Part shown: positions 5,539 to 8,815 of the stretch, in pieces
Numbering within the stretch: position 1 is the first letter of the stretch
Layout: every line of letters starts with the position of its first letter
Source: Clostridium sp. UBA3947
Lineage (GTDB): Bacteria; Bacillota; Clostridia; Clostridiales; Clostridiaceae
Length of the DNA: 8,815 bases
Reading direction: 5' to 3'
Assembly: GCA_002385545.1 (NCBI GenBank)
Contig: DGDR01000087.1
Coordinates: forward strand, 1-8,815
Translations under genes and position numbers: made by a program
The notes under the pieces: model-generated
The model's database searches: none
Told to the model about the DNA's origin: nothing
The model's input: the letters and a program-made list of their open reading frames with translations, nothing else

Positions 5539-6567
5539 ATGGATTCCATAACCATTAAAGATATTGCAAGGATTTGCGGTGTTGGTGTTAGTACTGTTTC
5601 AAGAGCTATAAACAATCATCCTGATATAAATGAAGAAACAAAGGCAATGATAATGCAGGTAATAAAGGAACATAATTATGTACCTAATAATAGTGCAAGA
5701 AATCTAAAGAAATCAGATTCCAATACTATTGCCGTACTAATAAAAGGAATAGGTAATCCTTTCTTCAATAGTATGATTAAAATCTTTGAAAGTGAGACTA
5801 AGAAGAAAAAGTATTCCTTTATTCTGCAAAGAGTAGACAATGAAGAAGATGAAGTTGATGTGGCCATTGAATTAGTAAAGGAAAAAAAGCTAAAAGGGAT
5901 AGTTTTTTTAGGTGGTTATCTCAATCATCCCGTTGAAAAAGTAAAGCGGTTAAAGGTGCCATTTGTAATAAGTACTATAGGTTTAGACAAAATTAATGAT
6001 AAACCAGTATATTCATCAATTTCCGTGGATGATTATAGAGAGAGCTACAAAATTGTTGATTACTTATGCAAGCAAGGACATAAAAATATTGCTATTATAA
6101 CAGCTCCTATGAATGATGTAAGTATAGGAAAGCTTCGCTTCGAAGGGTATAAGAAGGCCCTAGAGGATAATAATATTTCCCTTAATAGCAATCTTATTAG
6201 ATTTATGAAGGAAAATATAGAAAGCTATACTATGGAAAATGGTTATGTGGTAACGAAGGAATTGTTAGAATCTGGCGAGGATTTTACTGCTATCTTTGCT
6301 GTTTGTGATACTATGGCCATTGGAGCCTGTAAGGCTATCTTTGATGCTGGAAAATCAGTGCCTCAGGATTATTCTGTAGTTGGTTTTGACGGATTAGATA
6401 TAGCAAAGTTTTATAATCCATCTATCACAACTATTAGACAGCCAGTAGAGGAAATAGCTAAGGAAACAATGAAGGTTCTTTTTGATGAAATAGATAATAA
6501 TCACAATCCCAAAAGAATAACCTTTTCTGGAGAGTTGATTATCGGTCAGTCAACAAGACCAATATAG
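5539..6567 (+). CDS. LacI-family transcriptional regulator
   Basis: DNA-binding regulator of 342 residues, the normal family length. The N-terminal helix-turn-helix (about residues 5-24) aligns without gaps to E. coli LacI numbering: T5, D8, A10, G14-V15, T19-V20-S21-R22 and N25 are shared. Specificity positions 17 and 18 are V and S. The hinge helix PNNSARNLKK (49-58) keeps L56, the residue that kinks the central base step of the operator. The C-terminal part is a periplasmic-binding-protein-like sugar sensor: IGNPFF (71-76), R200 in RFEGYKKAL, D257 in CDTMAIG, VGFDG (281-285), and the closing GQSTRP. The RBS is AAGGA (5525-5529). Its place directly after the permeases makes it the likely specific regulator of the sugar operon, acting at the promoter near 2211-2294. 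The effector is unknown. It could also be a global CcpA-like protein, but its operon position argues for a local role. Confidence 0.92.
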   Translation: MDSITIKDIARICGVGVSTVSRAINNHPDINEETKAMIMQVIKEHNYVPNNSARNLKKSDSNTIAVLIKGIGNPFFNSMIKIFESETKKKKYSFILQRVDNEEDEVDVAIELVKEKKLKGIVFLGGYLNHPVEKVKRLKVPFVISTIGLDKINDKPVYSSISVDDYRESYKIVDYLCKQGHKNIAIITAPMNDVSIGKLRFEGYKKALEDNNISLNSNLIRFMKENIESYTMENGYVVTKELLESGEDFTAIFAVCDTMAIGACKAIFDAGKSVPQDYSVVGFDGLDIAKFYNPSITTIRQPVEEIAKETMKVLFDEIDNNHNPKRITFSGELIIGQSTRPI

Positions 6568-6607
6568 TAAAATATAATATTAAGTTAACATTCAGGATTT
6601 ATGCATC

Positions 6608-6649
6608 AAGCTTAGTATAGCGCAACAAGCGCTAATACTAAGCTTCTTT
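6608..6649 (+). terminator. Intrinsic terminator after the LacI-type gene
   Basis: AAGCTTAGTATAGCGC (6608-6623) pairs with GCGCT at 6629-6633 and ATACTAAGCTT at 6635-6645. The stem is 16 bp with one bulged A (6634) and an AACAA loop. It is followed by CTTTA, a weak T-tract. It ends the sugar operon 41 bases after the regulator's stop codon. As a nearly perfect inverted repeat with A-rich flanks it might work in both directions. Confidence 0.75.
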
Positions 6650-6763
6650 ATAGTAAAGTAATAGAATTTATGTAATTTCGTAGAATTATCCTTGTTCTCT
6701 TACAGCTGACTTATAAAATTGGTTTAATTCAAACTGGTTTTTATTAATTTGCTGTGATAGTTA

Positions 6764-6772
6764 TGCTATACT
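6764..6772 (+). promoter_or_regulatory. Possible extended -10 promoter of the aminotransferase gene
   Basis: TGCTATACT (6764-6772) is a good extended -10 (TGnTATAAT with one mismatch). No strong -35 sits 17 bases upstream (TTAATT at 6744-6749). The predicted start near 6779 would fall on the ribosome binding site and leave a leader of only about 12 bases, so another promoter further upstream, for example around TATAAA 6712-6717, is possible. TGGTTT is repeated at 6720-6725 and 6735-6740. Confidence 0.33.
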
Positions 6773-6790
6773 GTAAAAGGGGGTGTTCTT

Positions 6791-7972
6791 ATGTTTTCTA
6801 ATAAGGTAGTAGAAAATTTAAAAAAGTCCTCTTGGATAAGAGTTATGTTCGAAGAGGGCAACAGACTTGCAAAAATATATGGGGCAGATAAGGTTTATGA
6901 TTATAGTTTAGGAAATCCTTTTGGGGAGCCACCAGTTGAAGTTAATGAATCTCTTAAAAAGTATATATTAGAAGGTGAACCGGGACTTCATAAATATATG
7001 AGTAATGCTGGATATCCTGAAGTAAGGGAAAAGATAGCTAAAAGCCTTGAAAGGGAAAGTAGAGTAAGCTTAGCAGCTGAAAATGTAATTATGACTGTAG
7101 GAGCTGCTGGAGGCTTAAATGTAGTTTTTAAAGCCTTACTAAATGAGGGGGAAGAAGTAATAGTTTTTGCACCTTATTTTGTAGAGTATAACTCATACAT
7201 CGATAATCATGGGGGAAAGACCGTTGTTGTGCCAGCAGATACTAAAAGCTTTCAGCCTAATTTAGAGGAGTTTAAAAAGCTTATAACAGCTAAAACAAAG
7301 GCAGTAATTATCAACTCACCTAACAATCCAACTGGTGTTGTTTATAGTGAAGAAAGCTTAAAAGCAATGAATTCTATAATAGAAGAAAAGGAAAAGGAAT
7401 ATGGAACTACCATTTTTCTAATCTCTGATGAGCCTTATAATAAGATTGTTTATGATGATGTAAAGTTAACTCCTGTGATGAGTGTATTTAAGAATGCCAT
7501 TGTAGTAAATTCCTTTAGTAAGTCCTTGGCACTGGCAGGAGAAAGAATAGGTTATATAGCAGTTAGCAGCCGTATAGATAATGTGGATTTACTAATAAAT
7601 GCTCTAGTTTATTGCAATCGAATTTTAGGTTTTGTTAACGCACCAGCTTTATTCCAAAAGGTGGTGGCAGATGCTTTAGAGGCGAAGATAGATATAGAGG
7701 ATTACAAGGAAAAAAGAGACTTTTTGTATAGCAATTTAACGAGACTAGGCTTTGAGTGCATTAAACCTGAAGGAGCTTTTTACTTGTTTCCTAAGGCTTT
7801 AATAGATGATGAAGTAGAGTTTGTAAATAGAGCACTAAAATACAATCTACTATTAGTACCAGGATCAGGCTTTGGATGCCCTGGATACTTTAGAATGTCC
7901 TATTGTGTTAAATTTGATATGATTAAAAATTCCATAGTAGCCTTCGAAAAATTAGTAAAAGAGTTTCAATAA
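6791..7972 (+). CDS. PLP-dependent aminotransferase, class I/II (fold type I)
   Basis: Cytoplasmic aminotransferase of 393 residues, typical of the aspartate-aminotransferase-like fold type I group. Visible cofactor-site features in order: the phosphate-binding loop GAAGG (104-108), PNNPTG (177-182) with N179, SDEPY (212-216) with D213 facing the pyridine nitrogen and Y216, and SFSKSLALAGERIGY (241-255) with K244 as the Schiff-base lysine. R368 in FRMS is in the place of the arginine that binds the substrate carboxylate. The ATG follows a strong GGGGG ribosome site (6779-6783). Terminators before it and a promoter after it suggest that it is transcribed alone and is unrelated to the sugar operon. 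Such clostridial proteins are often labelled aspartate aminotransferase, but the amino donor cannot be read from the sequence. Confidence 0.92.
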   Translation: MFSNKVVENLKKSSWIRVMFEEGNRLAKIYGADKVYDYSLGNPFGEPPVEVNESLKKYILEGEPGLHKYMSNAGYPEVREKIAKSLERESRVSLAAENVIMTVGAAGGLNVVFKALLNEGEEVIVFAPYFVEYNSYIDNHGGKTVVVPADTKSFQPNLEEFKKLITAKTKAVIINSPNNPTGVVYSEESLKAMNSIIEEKEKEYGTTIFLISDEPYNKIVYDDVKLTPVMSVFKNAIVVNSFSKSLALAGERIGYIAVSSRIDNVDLLINALVYCNRILGFVNAPALFQKVVADALEAKIDIEDYKEKRDFLYSNLTRLGFECIKPEGAFYLFPKALIDDEVEFVNRALKYNLLLVPGSGFGCPGYFRMSYCVKFDMIKNSIVAFEKLVKEFQ

Positions 7973-8010
7973 ATTATAGCAATAAATCTTTTGTATTTTC
8001 TTCTAATTAT

Positions 8011-8039
8011 TTGAAAGTATTTAGAGTATTTTGTATAAT
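8011..8039 (+). promoter_or_regulatory. Strong sigma-A promoter for the small basic protein
   Basis: TTGAAA (8011-8016) and a perfect TATAAT (8034-8039) are separated by exactly 17 bases, the best promoter match in the window. Transcription would start near 8046, 30 bases before the ATG at 8076. Its place also rules out a TTG start at 8031 for the downstream gene, because that codon would lie inside the promoter. Confidence 0.75.
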
Positions 8040-8075
8040 ATACTCATAAGATTATTTTCGCTGGAGGTAGATATT

Positions 8076-8297
8076 ATGACTTGTGCATATGTTAGAAAGA
8101 ACACTAAAGCTGAAAGAAAAAATGAACTCAAGGCTCAAAAAGCATTTTTACAAGTCAACAATAGATTTCAGCGAAAGCTTGCCAAAAACAGCATGAAGGA
8201 GAGGCATTTTAAAAGAGCAAGTAGAGGCGAAAAATATATACCTAATAAATTTAAGAAATTTATTGCTGATGGACAAGAGGATAAATTTGAAAACTAA
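8076..8297 (+). CDS. Small, highly basic protein of unknown function
   Basis: I do not recognise this 73-residue protein. It has 21 Lys/Arg against 8 Asp/Glu (net about +13) and no signal peptide or membrane segment. The central part (about 7-50) is rich in Lys/Arg/Gln/Asn and likely helical; the C-terminus is more acidic (DGQEDKFEN). It has one cysteine, C3. Such composition suits a nucleic-acid- or ribosome-associated protein, but that is inference from charge alone. The ATG at 8076 is chosen because an excellent RBS (GGAGGT, 8063-8068) precedes it and the TATAAT-type promoter (8034-8039) lies upstream. An in-frame TTG at 8031 would add 15 residues but sits within the promoter. No clear terminator follows; an AT-only hairpin at 8354-8372 is a poor candidate. 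Confidence 0.75.
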   Translation: MTCAYVRKNTKAERKNELKAQKAFLQVNNRFQRKLAKNSMKERHFKRASRGEKYIPNKFKKFIADGQEDKFEN

Positions 8298-8446
8298 TAA
8301 GGTACAATAGATAAGTAGAACTTTGCCTTATAGGGTATACATAATCCTTCAGAACTATAGATTTTATATAGTGGCTTTTAATAATAATTGTCTCCTTTTA
8401 TTAGAATACTAATAGTGAATATTAAAGAAAAGGAGGCGGTTAGAAA

Positions 8447-8659
8447 GTGGAAAAAAGAAGTCATATTGATCCAGATAAGCTTGAAAAAATTCCTTCTGGA
8501 AAGCCTTTTGAATATAAGGATGTGGTAGAAGATAGCTTTAAAGATGAGGATCATACTGAGGATGGAAAACTCTTTAAGGCAGAGGTGTTAAGTGGAGTTT
8601 ATTCAGATGTAAAGCTAGAAAGGGACAATGATAGTCGATTAGTATATAGAAAGCTATAA
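8447..8659 (+). CDS. Small acidic hydrophilic protein of unknown function
   Basis: I do not recognise this 70-residue protein. It is charged throughout (18 Asp/Glu, 14 Lys/Arg, net about -4), with no cysteine, no signal peptide and no membrane segment. The first half is polar with an acidic cluster (VVEDSFKDEDHTED, 26-39). The second half (about 43-70) alternates hydrophobic and charged residues in a way that suits beta-strands. The start is GTG at 8447, supported by a perfect AAGGAGG (8430-8436) ten bases upstream; no in-frame ATG is available nearby. A strong intrinsic terminator follows within ten bases of the stop, which supports a real, independently ended gene. No convincing promoter was seen between 8298 and 8446, so it may be read together with the preceding small gene. 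Confidence 0.72.
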   Translation: MEKRSHIDPDKLEKIPSGKPFEYKDVVEDSFKDEDHTEDGKLFKAEVLSGVYSDVKLERDNDSRLVYRKL

Positions 8660-8668
8660 TAATTAGAG

Positions 8669-8695
8669 GTGCAGCCCAGTGGCTGCACTTTATTT
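8669..8695 (+). terminator. Intrinsic terminator after the small acidic protein gene
   Basis: GTGCAGCC (8669-8676) pairs perfectly with GGCTGCAC (8681-8688) around a CAGT loop, followed by TTTATTT (8689-8695). It is a strong GC-rich hairpin in an AT-rich setting, starting nine bases past the stop codon. Confidence 0.88.
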
Positions 8696-8805
8696 ATAGT
8701 AATGAATAATAAGAAAATCAAAAGCATATTGCTTAATATAAGTAAATATCTTCCAAATATGAATTATATTTTTCGATATTATAGATTTATTACTTAAAAA
8801 TGTAG

Positions 8806-8811
8806 TATAAT
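8806..8811 (+). promoter_or_regulatory. Possible -10 box at the right edge
   Basis: A perfect TATAAT (8806-8811) lies four bases from the window end, after about 110 bases of non-coding, very AT-rich sequence. No good -35 stands 16-18 bases upstream (AGATTT at 8783-8788). It may be the promoter of the next gene to the right, but such hexamers arise easily in DNA this AT-rich. Confidence 0.3.
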
Positions 8812-8815
8812 ATAT

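Noticed and set aside
5676..5867. 63-residue minus-strand open frame inside the LacI-type gene
   Set aside because: It is antisense to conserved regulator sequence, and its hydrophobic, Ser/Leu-rich composition is what antisense of AT-rich coding DNA gives.
8031..8075. TTG start at 8031 for the small basic protein
   Set aside because: The codon overlaps a near-perfect promoter whose transcript would start downstream of it; the ATG at 8076 has GGAGGT at the right distance.
8354..8372. AT-only hairpin (ACTATA / TATAGT) after the small basic protein gene
   Set aside because: Six A/T-rich pairs followed by GGCTTTT make a very weak stem; not enough to call a terminator.

Overview
The window looks like chromosomal DNA of a low-GC, Gram-positive firmicute, most probably a clostridium. 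It is very AT-rich, has strong AGGAGG-type ribosome binding sites and A/T-ending codons, and encodes a lipoteichoic-acid-synthase-type membrane enzyme and a lipoprotein-anchored sugar ABC importer. All supported genes lie on the + strand. There are no rRNA or tRNA genes, no mobile elements and no CRISPR array.

Layout. Positions 1-247 are an intergenic region that appears to face a divergent gene lying off the left edge. An LTA synthase family gene (248-2128) follows and ends in a strong intrinsic terminator. Next is a carbohydrate uptake operon: a promoter with an overlapping cre/LacI-like site, an unusual array of four 12-bp repeats, a 5'-UTR stem-loop, a substrate-binding lipoprotein (2353-3705), an intercistronic hairpin, two MalF/MalG-type permeases (3793-4635 and 4635-5474, overlapping by one base), and a LacI-family regulator (5539-6567) closed by a terminator. 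A PLP-dependent aminotransferase (6791-7972) follows. Two small proteins of unknown function end the window: a very basic one (8076-8297) behind the best sigma-A promoter seen here, and an acidic one (8447-8659) closed by a strong terminator. The last ~120 bases hold no gene and end in a TATAAT box.

How the genes fit together. The lipoprotein should capture a sugar outside the membrane and pass it to the two permeases. No ATPase is encoded here, so a shared MsmK/UgpC-type ATPase elsewhere is expected. No glycosidase is present either, so the substrate cannot be named. The LacI-type protein is the obvious candidate regulator, and CcpA control is possible. The lipoprotein gene has more C-ending codons than its neighbours and is separated from the permeases by a terminator-like hairpin, which fits its being made in excess over them.

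Most of the window is ordinary. The part most worth following up is the leader of the sugar operon (about 2211-2352), where a cre-like site, the 12-bp repeat array and a long bulged hairpin lie within 140 bp. Nothing here amounts to a clearly new biological system.
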